A stretch of DNA of 64,000 nt from Gentiana macrophylla (GCA_026214975.1 CM047813.1:27288797-27352796), one strand, 5' to 3'. Shown: positions 10,048 through 21,609, numbered from the stretch's first letter. Notes: generated by a model from the sequence alone, not told the origin. Program-made: numbers and translations.

Positions 10048-12240
10048 TTGATGACCAGAAGTGGTAAGGCCCCGCTCACTCCTTATAAGCCTAACATAAA
10101 TACTTACGAAAGGCAGTTAAGAGTAGAGAGTAAACGTGGTCATACTAGTCAGGGAAATCCTGACCACGAATCATCATCAAATCGAGAAACGAGAATGGCC
10201 GAAATCAGTGATGAAACACCTGAACAAGGGCTAGAACATGCTCTAGGGCATGGACAACACCCTATTAACCCTAATAATAATCAAAATCCTAATAATAGGA
10301 ATAATCAGAATCGGAACCAGAATAATCGTAATAACCCACCAAACCCGAGACCTATCTGTGATCAGACCATAAGAAGGAACCAGACTAATAATCCCATTCT
10401 TTTACCAAATGAAGGAGCAAACAATTTCGAAATTAAATCTCATCTTTTTGGTTTAATTGACGCAAGAGCCCAATTTCTAGGAGAGGATGATGAAGATCCA
10501 CATCATCATCTCTATCTTTTCGAAGAATTATGCAATACAGCCAAAAGTCAAGGTGCTCATCGTGAATTAACAAGAATGTCTATGTTTCCTTTTTCTCTAA
10601 AAGGACGAGCACGAGATTGGTTTATGTCTCTTCCACATCACTCACTGACTAGTTGGGAGGATATTCAAACCGAATTTCTGAAACAATATTTCACTCCAGG
10701 ATGAAATTTGGAATTAAAAGTCGAGGTTGCTAACTTTAGACAGGGATCTGAAGAAATGCTTGGGAATTCCTGGGAGAGATTCAAAAAACTGTTAAGAGCT
10801 TGTCCCGACCATGGTTATTCCTTAGATATGCAAATCCAACTTTTCTGTCGTAAATTATGAAAAGACTCACGTGCGGATGTAGATCATGCATGTGGTGGTT
10901 CTTTAATGATGAGTGAAGCACAAACAGCTTTACGATGCTATAGAAAGATTTCCAAGAATAACGAAATGTGGGAAACCGGTTCTAGCACCAGAAAAGTAGC
11001 TTTTGCAGGAGAATGTACATCTAATACAGAAGTTCTAGCACATTTGGAAAATTTGAGTAGGAAATTTGATGGCCTACAATCTAACAAAAACCAAAGTTCA
11101 GAAAATAGTACACCCACTGAATACTCAAATCAAGATAATATGCCAATTGGGATTGAAGAACCAACAGGATATTCGAGAGAGGAGGTAAGTTTTCTTCAAC
11201 AGCATAGGAATTTGAACAATGCATATTCAAACTCGTTTAATGCTATTAGAAGAGACTACCCAACTTTTCGATGGTCTGAAAACCCTAGTAAGCAAGGACA
11301 ACCGCCATATCCAGTTCCATATAGGAATTCATCTAATAATCAAGTTTATCCGGGAGATACCTCTAATCAGAATTTACAATCATTACCCAAAACCTATCCT
11401 CAACACACCACTCAAAGTATACCAGTAACTCAAAGTTCAACTCAACCTGCAGAAGGGATTGAAAAATGGGAGAAACTAAGGGAAAATATGATGGGTGTGG
11501 TGTCTACTCAAGCTAAAAATATGGAAACAATGATGACTTCTATAGGTACAGTCACTAAAGATATGAGTACAATAAAAACATCTATGAGTGGCCATGATAC
11601 CAGAATGAGAACGATAGAAGCCTCATTAAGAAATATGGAAGATCATTTGAGTAGGGAAGGTGAACGTAAGAACAGCAGACCACCAGGAGGATTACCAAGT
11701 AACACTGAAAGAAATCCAAGAGAGGTAAATGCTGTAGTTACCAGAAGTAGAAAACTCTGTGGTAGTGATGGAGTAGAAAGTTTCAGAAATAATGAAGTAG
11801 AAGATGATTTAGATGGTAAGAATGATGAAACTAAAAATGAACATGAATTCACTGATGAGGAAGAAGAAATCATAGAAAATTTCTTGAAAGGAAATAGAAG
11901 TATGGAACCTGAGAATGAAGGTGAAAAATGGGTAAAAATCCCTAGGATTTTGAAAGATCCTATGGATAAAGATTTAAGGACTTTATTCAAGGAACATGTT
12001 AGAATGGAAGATAATGAAAACAAGGATGAAAAACAAGAAGAACGGAAGGAATCTGAAGTAGAGATTGATTCAGGGAATGTTTTAAAAGAAAAAACTCAAG
12101 ATCATGATACTTGGCGATCAAGTAATACTCAAAGGTTTAAGGAGAAAGGAAAAGAGAAAATGACTTCGGGATCAAGGGTTATAGATTTAGAATCTTTACC
12201 TTACCCACCTAAAGATCAAATTAAGAAAAATAAAAACTGA
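10048..12240 (+). pseudogene. Athila gag, one frame with two TGA stops
   Basis: Gag packages the element RNA. One frame of 731 codons runs from ATG 10048 (MMTRSGKAPLTPYKP) to the stop at 12238, broken only by TGA at 10702 and 10858. In order: an Asn/Gln-rich segment (about residues 70-105), the gag core (FEIKSHLFGLIDARAQFLGE, PFSLKGRARDWFMSLP), a SWERFKKLLRACPDHGY block, a long hydrophilic tail and an acidic, Lys/Glu-rich C-terminus. No CCHC knuckle was seen. The core resembles the gag on the minus strand near 51900-50100. The first stop fits a CGA to TGA change at a conserved Arg. Confidence 0.9.
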
Positions 12241-12960
12241 TAAGAAGTATGCTCGTTTCCTTGATACTTTTCGTCATCTTCATATTAATATCCCTGTTAT
12301 CGAAGCTCTAGTTAGTATGCCTGCCTATGGAAAGTTTCTGAAAGATATTCTCTCAAACAAGAAAAAGTTAGAAGAATATGAGAATATTTGCCTCAATGAA
12401 GAATGTTCTGCAATTTTACAGCATAAATTACCACCTAAAATGAAAGATCCAGGTAGTTTTACAATCCCATGTGAAATTGGAGGATTTCTGTTTAAGAAGG
12501 TCTTATGTGATCTTGGAGCTAGTATAAATCTCATGTCTTATGAGGATTATAGAAAGCTAGGCATAGGAAAGCTTTCGAAGACTGAAATGACTCTACAAAT
12601 GGCAGATAGATCGATTAAATACCCTAAAGGAATTATTGAGGACGTATTGGTTAAAGTAGACAAGTTCTATTTTCCAAAGAGATTTTGTAGTCATGGAAAT
12701 GGAAGAAGGATATTCAATACCACTTATTCAGTCGTCCATTCCTAGCTACGGGAAGAATGTTAATCGATGTCCAAAAAGGAGAATTAATACTGAGAGTTAA
12801 CGAAGATGCAGTTGCTTTCAATATATTCAAAGCTATGGAACATCCATATAGATCACCAGAATCATGTTCTTTTATAGAAGATATTCATTACATGCCTATG
12901 ATAATCGATTACTGACTTTTGAAGATGATTAGAAGAATGCTTAACTCTGTCTATCTATAA
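12241..12960 (+). pseudogene. Athila protease region
   Basis: The frame is shifted +1 from gag. It opens with KKYARFLDTFRHLHINIPV and MPAYGKFLKDILSNKK, the usual Athila link between gag and protease, then FTIPCEIGGFLFKKVLCDLGASINLM, where DLGAS (about 12509) replaces the retropepsin DSG/DTG. A frameshift near 12690 ends the main frame at 12745, with protease-like sequence continuing in another frame. It would process the polyprotein if intact. Confidence 0.82.
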
Positions 12961-12982
12961 AGAAGATGAGAAAGACACCGAA

Positions 12983-14281
12983 ATGAAAGAGATAATCCTT
13001 TCTCTAGACAAAGGAAGTTTTACTTTTAGACCACCATGGCATCAGTATCTGGAATTAGAACTAGAAGGACCAGTTCTAAAACCTTCAGTAGAAGATCCAC
13101 CCAGTAATCTGGAGTTGAAACCACTTCCTTTAAATCTTAAGTATGCTTTTCTTGAAACTAATAATCTATTGCCGGTTATTATTTCGTCAACCTTAACTGA
13201 GCTACAAGAAGACCAATTACTTAGAATGTTGAAAAAGCATAAGAAAGCTTTTGGTTGACAAGATGGCGATATTCAAGGAATTAGCCACGAGATTTGCGTT
13301 CATAAAATTATTCTAAAAGAAGACGCTAAACCTTGTATTCAGCCACAACGCCGCTTCAATCCGAATTTGCAGCTAATTGTTAAGAAAGAGGTTATTAAAC
13401 TATTAGAGATGGGGATAATCTTTCCTATATCTGATAGTGAGTGGGTAAGTCCAACTCAAGTGGTACCAAAGAAAGGAGGTTTCACAGTAAAGGAAAATGA
13501 TAAAAATGAATGGATTCCGACAAGAGAAATTACCGGATATCGAATGTGCATTGATTTTCGAAAACTTAACGATCATACTAAGAAAGATCATCATCCACTT
13601 CCATTCATAGTGCAAATGTTGGAACGCTTAAGTGGACATAAGTATTACTGTTTCTTAGATGGTTATTCAGGATATTTACAAATATTCATTGCAGCAGGAG
13701 ATAGAGAAAAGACCACTTTCACTTGTCCGTATGGAACCTTCGCTTATAAAAGAATGCCGTTTGGTTTATGTAATGCACCAGCTACATTTCAGAGATGTAT
13801 GATGGCTATATTTTCTGACATGGTCGAGAAGTTTTTAGAAATTTTTATGGATGACTTTAGTGTATATGGAGATTCCTTCGATGAATGTTTATCGCACTTA
13901 GAAAGAGTGTTACAACGCTGTGAAGATACCAATTTAGTTTTAAACTGGGAAAAATGTCACTTAATGGTATCAGAAGGGATTGTTTTAGGACATAGAATCT
14001 CTGAAGTAGGTATCGAAGTTGATAAAGCTAAAGTCGAGGTAATCGAAAAGTTACCTCCACCAGTTAATTTAAGAACTCTAAGAGGATTTCTTGGACATGC
14101 AGGTTTTTATAGAAGATTCATTACAGATTTCTCGAGAATAGCAAAGCCTCTAAGTCATTTGCTTGAAAAAGAAGTACCTTTTAACTTTGATAGTAGATGT
14201 ATGGAAGCCTTTCGGACCACTAAAAGCGAGGTTAACTCATCGCACCAATCTTTGGTAGCACCAGTTGAGTTTGCCTTTTGA
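12983..14281 (+). pseudogene. Athila reverse transcriptase domain
   Basis: A leader (residues ELKPLPLNLKYAFL) ends at TGA 13256, a Trp-to-stop position by family comparison. The RT blocks then run in the same frame from about 13259: WVSPTQVVPKKGG, GYRMCIDFRKLND, HHPLPFIVQMLERLSG, YYCFLDGYSGY, TFTCPYGTFAYKRMPFGL and the catalytic FMDDFSVYGDSF (about 13844). LRGFLGHAGFYRRFI follows. A frameshift near 14265 separates it from RNase H. Catalytic aspartates are intact. Confidence 0.92.
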
Positions 14282-14903
14282 AATTATGTGTGATGTGAGT
14301 GATTTGGCTGTAGGAGCAGTTTTAGGTCAAAGATATAATAAAGTACTCAAAGCAATCTACTATGCATCTCACACACTGAACGCAGATCAACTTAATTACG
14401 CAACTACAGAAAAAGAACTGTTGGCTGTAGTTTTTGCCTTATATAAGTTTAGATCGTATATCGTTGGATCTAAGGTTATTATTCATACAGACCATTCAGC
14501 ATTGAAGTACTTACTAAGTAAGAAAGATGCTAAACCACGTCTTCTTAGATGGATTCTCTTACTGCAAGAATTTGATATAGAAATTAAGGATAAAAAGGGA
14601 AGTGAAAATGTAGTAGCAGATCATCTAAGTAGAATGGAAAATGAAGAAAAGGGAATTGAAATACAAGATTCATTTCCTGATGAACAACTATTTAGAATAG
14701 ATACTCCTTCAACCATGCAGTTATTAAAGAATAGAATTCCTTCTAAAGAAATGTCACCTTGGTTTGGAGATATCGTTAATTACTTTACCTGTGATTATAT
14801 TCCGTCTCATTGGACTTGGCAACAGAAAAAGAAATTCTTTTACGACTTAAAATTTTATTCTTGGGAGGAACTGGACCTTTTCGTAAATGTTCGGATGGGA
14901 TAA
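14265..14903 (+). pseudogene. Athila RNase H domain and linker
   Basis: Motifs are [61 protein letters not shown] and [13 protein letters not shown]. About 80 residues of linker ([12 protein letters not shown]) lead towards integrase, and the frame breaks at 14903. The active-site D-E-D set is present. Confidence 0.9.
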
Positions 14904-14919
14904 TCGTAAAAATGTGTGC

Positions 14920-15899
14920 CTGATAATGAAATTTTAAGTGTTTTATCATGTTGTCATGATCGTTAGGCAGGAGGTCATCATAGAGGTTGGAAAACTGCTT
15001 TTAAAGTTTTACAATGTGGTTTTTATTGGCCTACACTATATAGAGATGCTTATAAGTATGTTAAATCTTGTGAGTCTTGTCAAAAATGGGGAAATATATC
15101 GAAAAAACATGAAATGCCTCTTCAACCGATTTTAGAGTGTGAATTATTTGATGTTTGGGGTATAGATTTCATGGGACCTTTCCCTATATCTTTTGGAAAA
15201 AGATTTATTCTTGTAATGGTAGATTATGTTTCAAAATGGGTAGAAGCTAAAGCTCTTCCAACTAATGATACCAAAGTTGTCATAAGGTTCCTTAGAAAGA
15301 ATATATTTACTAGGTATGGCATTCCGAGGGCTATCATTAGTGATAGAGGGTCACACTTTTGTAATAGACCATTTACCAAGATAATCGAAAAATATGGTGT
15401 AATACATAAGTTAGGCACACCCTATCATCCACAGACCAGTGGTCAGGTAGAGGTGTCTAATAGAGAAATTAAAAGAATTATAGAAAAGACAGTGGACTCA
15501 AATCGTAAAAACTGGGCAGAGAAACTGGATGATGCATTATGGGCATACAGAACAGCCTTTAAAACACCAATTGGTTGTTCTCCCTATAAGCTAGTCTTTG
15601 GTAAGTCTTGTCATCTCCTAGTTGAATTAGAACACCGGGCCTTTTGGGCTATTAGATTTTTGAATTTCGATCCTAAGGCTGTCGGTGATCATAGATTACT
15701 TCAGTTAACAGAACTAGAAGAATTTCGTCTTGATGCTTATGAAAACGCTCGAATCTACAAGGAACGCATGAAATCTTTTCACGATAAGAGAATTTATAGT
15801 CGTGAGTTCCATGTAGGTGATCGAGTGTTGTTGTACAATTCACGTTTAAAGTTATTTCCAGGTAAGCTTAAATCAAGATGGACAGTCCATTTAGAGTAA
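14920..15899 (+). pseudogene. Athila integrase
   Basis: The zinc-finger region lies in shifted frames ([10 protein letters not shown] at about 15070). The core frame 15114-15899 has [12 protein letters not shown] (first Asp), [13 protein letters not shown] (second Asp), [19 protein letters not shown] (Glu), and the block [20 protein letters not shown] typical of Athila. The C-terminal domain with [23 protein letters not shown] ends at a premature stop at 15897; related sequence in other frames continues for about 150 bp. Confidence 0.92.
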
Positions 15900-16273
15900 C
15901 AAGGGTTTACAAATGCTGAGTCATGGACTAATCGATGGAAGTACAACTTTTATAGCCAATGGCCACAGGTAAAGCTGTTTGTGGAAGAAGAAGGACCTCT
16001 CGAGGAAAGAAGTAATGTTGCTAATAGATCCGCCGCGAAAAGCGAAAAGCGTGAAAAACTAAGTTCACCAATCCTGTGTACTATCTTTCTTGTTTACTTT
16101 ACCTTTTCGTGTTTTTATATGTTTGAACTAGTTTCGTCTTTTACCGACAGATTTAAAAGAACCGGATGCCTTTTTTAGATAGATTAGAGTTTTTATTTTG
16201 CTTTTGAAGTTAGGCCTTGATAAAGATGTCGCGTTTACAATAGAAGCTTCGCTTTTGAGAAAACAAGCAATTA

Positions 16274-16525
16274 TTGAGAGAGATCAGATTGAAAGAAGTT
16301 TGTAATGGAAAATCGAGAAGTTCGATAAAGAGAAGGGCAAAGTTTTTAATGCGATCACGAATCTGTGGAAAAAGTGAGCATAATGGGAAATGTGGACAAA
16401 GCACAACCAAATCTCGGGATGAGTTTTTGAATGTTGTCAAGAAGGAACGATTAGGTGGTTATCCGAAAATCCCGATGGAGATCAAAGAGAAAACTCAAAC
16501 GCATCATTTCTCGTGGTTAGGTTGA
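16274..16525 (+). pseudogene. Short basic frame conserved between Athila elements
   Basis: This 83-codon open frame without an early ATG is rich in Lys and Arg. Its second half (about 16409-16494: KSRDEFLNVVKKERLGG, then YPKIPMEIKEK) is also found in two other Athila elements here, on the minus strand near 32205-32120 and 49108-49025, while the flanking DNA has diverged. Some changes between copies keep amino-acid type (Val/Ile). I do not recognise a family. It may be the remnant of an exon or of the polyprotein C-terminus. Confidence 0.5.
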
Positions 16526-16763
16526 TAGAGCGTTATATCAAAACTCGGAAGATTTAGAAATAGAGGAATTAGGACCCCATAAGTCTCTAAATATTTTACT
16601 TTTTATTTCAAACGCTTTTTAAAAAAAAAATTTGCATAACCTTTGAAAATTTTATAAATTGGATCTTTATAAAATTTATGAAAGTTTTATTAAAAGTTTT
16701 ATAACAAAGTTTTATAAAAGTTTTATTTCAAATTTAAAAAAAAAAATTAAAAAAAAAAAATTT

Positions 16764-16797
16764 CGGATCGATCCGACATGACCCCGGATCGATCCGG
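16764..16797 (+). promoter_or_regulatory. Internal palindrome pair upstream of the first extra ORF
   Basis: Two GGATCGATCC palindromes (16764-16775 and 16784-16797) lie 20 bp apart, 425 bp before ATG 17222. They match the LTR promoter palindromes. No clear TATA box follows, only CTAAAAAGAA near 16810. A pyrimidine-rich leader and a possible intron (donor AAG|GTAACA near 17080, acceptor ATCGTAG near 17220) separate it from the ORF. Confidence 0.5.
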
Positions 16798-17221
16798 TAC
16801 CTGAAAAACCTAAAAAGAACGGGATTTCTTTCTTCTTCTTCCTCTTCCAATTTCTTTTTTTTCACAGCCGCCCACACCCCATCATCCCCACTCGAATTTT
16901 TTTTTCTTTCATCACATAAACACACTATCACATTACCCCCCTCTTTATTTTATTCTCCTTTTCCCCTCTTCTCTTCAATCTCTCACTTAAATTTGAAAAA
17001 TTTCAAGAAAAAAGGGTCAACTTTCATTCCGGCGACTTTTCATCTTTTCCGGCCAACTTTTCAACCTTTATAGTCTACCAAGGTAACAATGTAGTATTTA
17101 ATCTTATCAATTTCGTTTTTTTTTAGTAATTTATTTTCAACTGTACTGTTATTCACTTATGTTGTGTTGTTTTGGTTTTGTTTGTTTTTGTTTTTTTGAA
17201 TTGTTGGGTCACTATCGTAGA

Positions 17222-18722
17222 ATGGCTGAATCCTCTAGAACAGCAGCTAAGAAACGAAAACAAGATATCCCAATCTCAGTACCGGTTATAGAAACAAGGC
17301 CTTTAACACCGGAAGAACAGGCCGTTAGTTTTGAGCGAATCAACGTCTGAAGCGTGACTAGAGATGCATACAAGAATATTTTTGGAAAGTGTATAGCTGA
17401 GATAGAAAGGGGTCTAGATTTTACGGTTTTAGGGGATGAAGTTAAAGCAATATTTGAGAAAAGACAATGGTTGGAAATAGCAGCATTGAGAGAAGGGGAG
17501 GTTAACACGACTATCGTTTCTGAATTTTATTCTCTGTTAAGGACGCATAATTCGACAGAGAATGGAGAGTTGACCTTTGTTACGCTTAGAACTAGACAAG
17601 TGCCGTTTAATCCTAGCGTCATCAATGCTATTTATGGTATAGAAGATGTCCCTGATGAGGAGGATTATTACACGGTATGGAACCTTAATGATGAAGCTGC
17701 TTTTGAACAGAGAGCCTTATTAGCCCAAAACGAGCTTGATCCTACGGCTAAATGGCATGAAAATAGGTTTGGTTACGGGAACTGTATTAGGGATATTAGA
17801 GCACTTAAGCGTTTTATTAGCTACACTCTTTACCCCACTCGTCATTTGACATCCTTCGGTAAAGCGGATGTTTGTATTGCTTGGGCAATGGTAAATGATG
17901 TTCCCATAAATGTGGGAAAAATAATGTACAAGAGGGCTTTGAAATTTTCTGCGAAAGCTAGGCCGGGAAGTCATATGCCTTTCCCGTGTTTTATTTCTGC
18001 CTTATGTCAAAGACTCGGTGTTCCGACCTTGCCTAATGATAAGTTGATCTTGGCTAATGAAGCCTTAATTGGCCCTAATTTGAAGCGTCTACCGGATGGG
18101 AAAATTGATTATAACAACCCGAACCGCCGCCGACCTCAAAATATTCCACCGGTTTCCCAACCTACCACTGTTCCTCTATCATCTAGTCATACACAATCTC
18201 ATCTTCCAAATACCATCACGTATGACATGTTTCAAACCCTTTCCTATGATGTTAATCGTGCCAATGCCAATATGGCTGTCTATGCGGAAAGAAATAGGCA
18301 ATGGTCTGAAGATTTGAGACAAGGGATACGCGGTATATATCAAATGAATATACTTTACAACCCTACGTACGCCGACATGAACATTCCGCAATGCCAATCT
18401 GAGCCGTATACCATGCCCGATTTAATTCCACCGATGCCACCCCAATCCAGCTTCCAACCAATGTCACATTCCTTTGGAAGTCAAACTAGTGGTGTAGGTC
18501 AATTTTGTCTGCAGTATGACGGCTCCATTACGCTCAAGTTGGGAAGGTTTTGCAAAGATTTGCCAATATCACACCGGGATGAGTTCGATTGGTTTAGATA
18601 GCACGATTACGATGTCGACGCCATTTCAAGATACATTGTTCGAATCGACCGACGATCCTGCTACTTCCCAACCCATGCCGGGATCGAGTTTCAATGTGGA
18701 GATTGATGATACCGACAACTGA
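17222..18722 (+). pseudogene. First extra ORF in env position (plant transposon protein-like)
   Basis: From ATG 17222 (MAESSRTAAKKRKQD, a KKRK nuclear-localisation-like cluster) the frame runs to 18601 with one TGA at 17348. A frameshift near 18520 would extend it to 18722 (end VEIDDTDN). The centre has IVSEFYSLL, VTLRTRQVPFNPSVINAIYGI, ALKRFISYTLYPTRHL and GSHMPFPCFISALCQRLGVP. These resemble the putative plant transposon protein domain (Transposase_32 type in Pfam) found in Athila relatives; this family assignment is from memory. There is no signal peptide or membrane segment, so I do not call it an envelope. Its molecular role is unknown. Confidence 0.75.
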
Positions 18723-18990
18723 TTTAAATTTTTTTTTATGATAATTTGGCACTTAAACAAGTTACTTTAGTATTTTGTGTTTTGTTTCGACAATTAAGCG
18801 TTTTTTTCGTTGTAGTTTTGGTCACGATAAATTTATAAGTTTTTTTTACGCTATTTTGTATTTCATAACGTTTTATGTCGTGTTATAAATATTTTAAAAA
18901 AAAAAACTACAAAAATATCATAAGTTTGAAATTTAGAAAATTACGGGCATTTGAAAGACAAATTTTGTCTCTGTATTGCTATAGTACACG

Positions 18991-19161
18991 CCGGATCGAT
19001 CCGATCCAAACCGGATTGATCCGGCCCACATTACCGACGACATAGCTATATACCTAGTGGTCCGGATCGATCCGGTCCATTCTCGGATCGATCCGGTACT
19101 ACTTTAATGTCAAAGTACGATTTTTTCTACTTTTGTCTCAGATTTACGTTTCTATAAAAGG
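18991..19161 (+). promoter_or_regulatory. Internal promoter-like cluster upstream of the second extra ORF
   Basis: Palindromes with core GGATCGATCC lie at 18991-19003, 19062-19075 and 19084-19096, with a one-base variant at 19011-19024. A TATA box, TCTATAAAAGG (19151-19161), follows, and ATG 19226 lies 65 bp beyond it. The layout repeats that of the LTR promoter. Function is inferred. Confidence 0.6.
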
Positions 19162-19225
19162 CAATAGCAAGGCAAATGATCTTTGCTCATTCCTTTCTCG
19201 CTTCTACCTAGACTTCTTTTATAAA

Positions 19226-20071
19226 ATGTCTAACCACTCATCTCCTCGGTTAATAGCTATGAACCACATACGCTGACGGTGTGGTTCCGAGAGTCAAGCC
19301 TCTTGTTTTCATAACAATCTTCCGAGACATCTGAATTTTGTTCAATCTCCTATTCTGATGGAGAAAGGTTTAAACACTGAAAAAGTTGATCAGTGGGGTA
19401 GAAATATGATACGAGGCTTTGGTTGGAAGAAATTTGTTAAACATCCGAGGGGTAGAATAAATATTTCTGTAGTTAGGGATTTTTATTCTTCTCTATCTGA
19501 AGACACTGCGATAGCAGCAAATCAACTCATTACTGTCCGAGGCATTGTTATTCCCTTTTCGTCCTTCGTTATTAATCAAGTTTATGAAATTCCGCCTTGT
19601 GCTTTTTTTCCCAGTACACATTTTGAGTTCCAATGGGAACTAAAAAATCCTTCTAATATTGTCAATAGAACCGCAGAAGCATTCCAATATTTGTTTCCTC
19701 TTTTTGATCATAATTATGATTTTTCCACTCTTGCGTTATCCCCTCACCTGAGGGCGTGGAAACATTTTATTAATTCACGAGTCTATCCCACAAATGATTT
19801 CTCGGAATTCGAGATTGCGAATTGCTTCGATGTATGCAATCACTATCGGAGCATATATTGACCTGGGATATTGATTCACAAGGCAACGGTCAATTTCGCA
19901 GTAGAGCGACGTAGTAGAGGGAAGCCAATGCCGTTTTCTTGGCTTATATCTCGACTTTGTGTTCATTTACATGGAGTACCTGAGTTTGATCAAGACGAGA
20001 TTTTTCCATCTCGTGGTTCTCAAGTTGGACTACTTCCGGTTGATACTCCCGGATGTTCGTCAACAGTTTGA
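19226..20071 (+). pseudogene. Second extra ORF, diverged paralogue of the first
   Basis: One frame from ATG 19226 (MSNHSSPRLIAMNH) to 20071, about 281 codons, carries two TGA stops, near 19271 and at 19859. Shared blocks with the first extra ORF are VVRDFYSSL, VRGIVIPFSSFVINQVYEI, AWKHFINSRVYPTNDF and GKPMPFSWLISRLCVHLHGVP, in the same order. It lacks the long Pro/Ser/Thr-rich C-terminal part of the first ORF. No membrane segment or known catalytic motif is seen. Two related ORFs in tandem suggest duplication inside the element. Confidence 0.72.
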
Positions 20072-21588
20072 TATTTTCACCGAACGAAAGTTGTTTTTGG
20101 GTCCAGTTTGGTAGTGACAGTTGGAGAGTTGTTAGTTAAGAAGTTAGTGTGTTTAAGATGATAGTTCTTTAAGTAGTAGATTATTAATCTGTTTAATTAT
20201 GTTTCTCTTTCAGTTTAATAATTTTAATAATCTTGTTTAATATATATGTTTTTTTATGATGATTCTATTAGTAGAAACATAATACTACACGCAAGTAATA
20301 TCGCTAAAATAATAACATTCATCTAAAATTTAAATTTTATTTTCGAACCTACTTTTTATTACTCACTGAACATCGGGACGATGCCACTTCGTAAGTGGGG
20401 AGTAAAGCTAGGTTAGTAAATAAAAATTTAAATTTTTCATATAAATTTATACTTAATTGCTTAATACTTAGCTTAATTTTTCTTGAATAAATTTAAGTAG
20501 ATAATATATAATTAATATGAATAAAAATAATATAAATTGGTAAGAATAGATTTTAATTTAGTAAAGTAAATTAGATATATTATAATTATATTACATATGT
20601 TAGTTTTAGATTTTCATAAGATCTTAAGTATATGTAACTATACATAAATATTATCAAGTAATTTTCTTATGAAATTTAGCAAATATACTTATATTTATAA
20701 TGAAATGTTAGAATAATTTTCTTTTCAAAACGAAATATGAATATGGAATCGGACTAGGGATGACGATTTTTGGCATAACATTGATCATCTATAACCAAAT
20801 AGCCTACCTAAATAAAATTTCCAATTTTTGTCCCCACCTCAGCCAAATAGAGTGGCCAGACCTCACTCGAAATAGCCAATTATGATTAAACCAATTATGA
20901 CCGACCCTTAGCCTATTTTGGTCTACATTTCCTAAAAATCCCACGAGTTTGTACGTACTTATGAAAGGAGATGATGACATAAAAGCTAAGTATCGATGCA
21001 AAAGAATGGTATATGCTGAGATTGGAAAAGTTGGATAAGTATTAATATATTCGACCTCACCTCATGACACTTGCAAGATAGTCGATTTTGGTAATGAGTT
21101 CGGGTATGTTAGTATTCTAAAAAAAATAAAAAAAATAAAAAAAATATCAGAATGTTATTAGTCGAGATATTTTTGATCAAAAATATGAAGATGTAAGTAC
21201 GTACGACTTGCCTCTTTCTCTTTTGATTTCCTTTTCTATCCTTTCGATTAACCAACACCCTGAGCCTAAAACGTTATAAGCCGCTTTGCCAACTACTTGA
21301 CTTAATCCTAGATTCCAAATATTTCATATAAGTTGAGATAGGAGAATAATTCTAGAATTTTAATTATATTTATTAAGTAAATTATGTGGAATTTCATTTT
21401 AATGATATTTGATAAATAATTTATCTAAGTTATATACACTTTTTATCTTGTTAATTTCTAAGAAAGATATAATTAATATATTTATAATATTGAAATGATA
21501 TTTTACTGACTTGAGATTTAATCTACCAAGTATGTCATTTTTATCGTAATTTTTATATATTACCGCTTATTTTGCTCGAGGACGATCA
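20072..21588. other. Non-coding 3' region of the Athila element
   Basis: AT-rich DNA with no supported ORF. It contains the internal polypurine-like motif at 20384-20407 and nothing else I can identify. Confidence 0.6.
20384..20407 (+). other. Internal polypurine-tract-like motif in a hairpin
   Basis: CGTAAGTGGGGAGT (20390-20403) repeats the AAGTGGGGAGT core of the true tract at 21589-21609, 1.2 kb upstream of the 3' LTR. CCACTT / AAGTGG (384-389 / 393-398 of the 20 kb block) forms a stem with a 3-base loop. Similar motifs sit in the other two Athila elements. Confidence 0.5.
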
Positions 21589-21609
21589 AAGAGCTAAGTG
21601 GGGAGTAGT
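21589..21609 (+). other. Athila polypurine tract
   Basis: GATCAAAGAGCTAAGTGGGG followed by AGTAGT lies immediately before the 3' LTR. It primes plus-strand synthesis. The other two Athila elements have the same AAAAGCTAAGTGGGG core. Confidence 0.9.

Noticed and set aside
17222..20071. Calling the two extra ORFs envelope genes
   Set aside because: I see no signal peptide, hydrophobic membrane segment or glycoprotein pattern; the first has a nuclear-localisation-like KKRK cluster.
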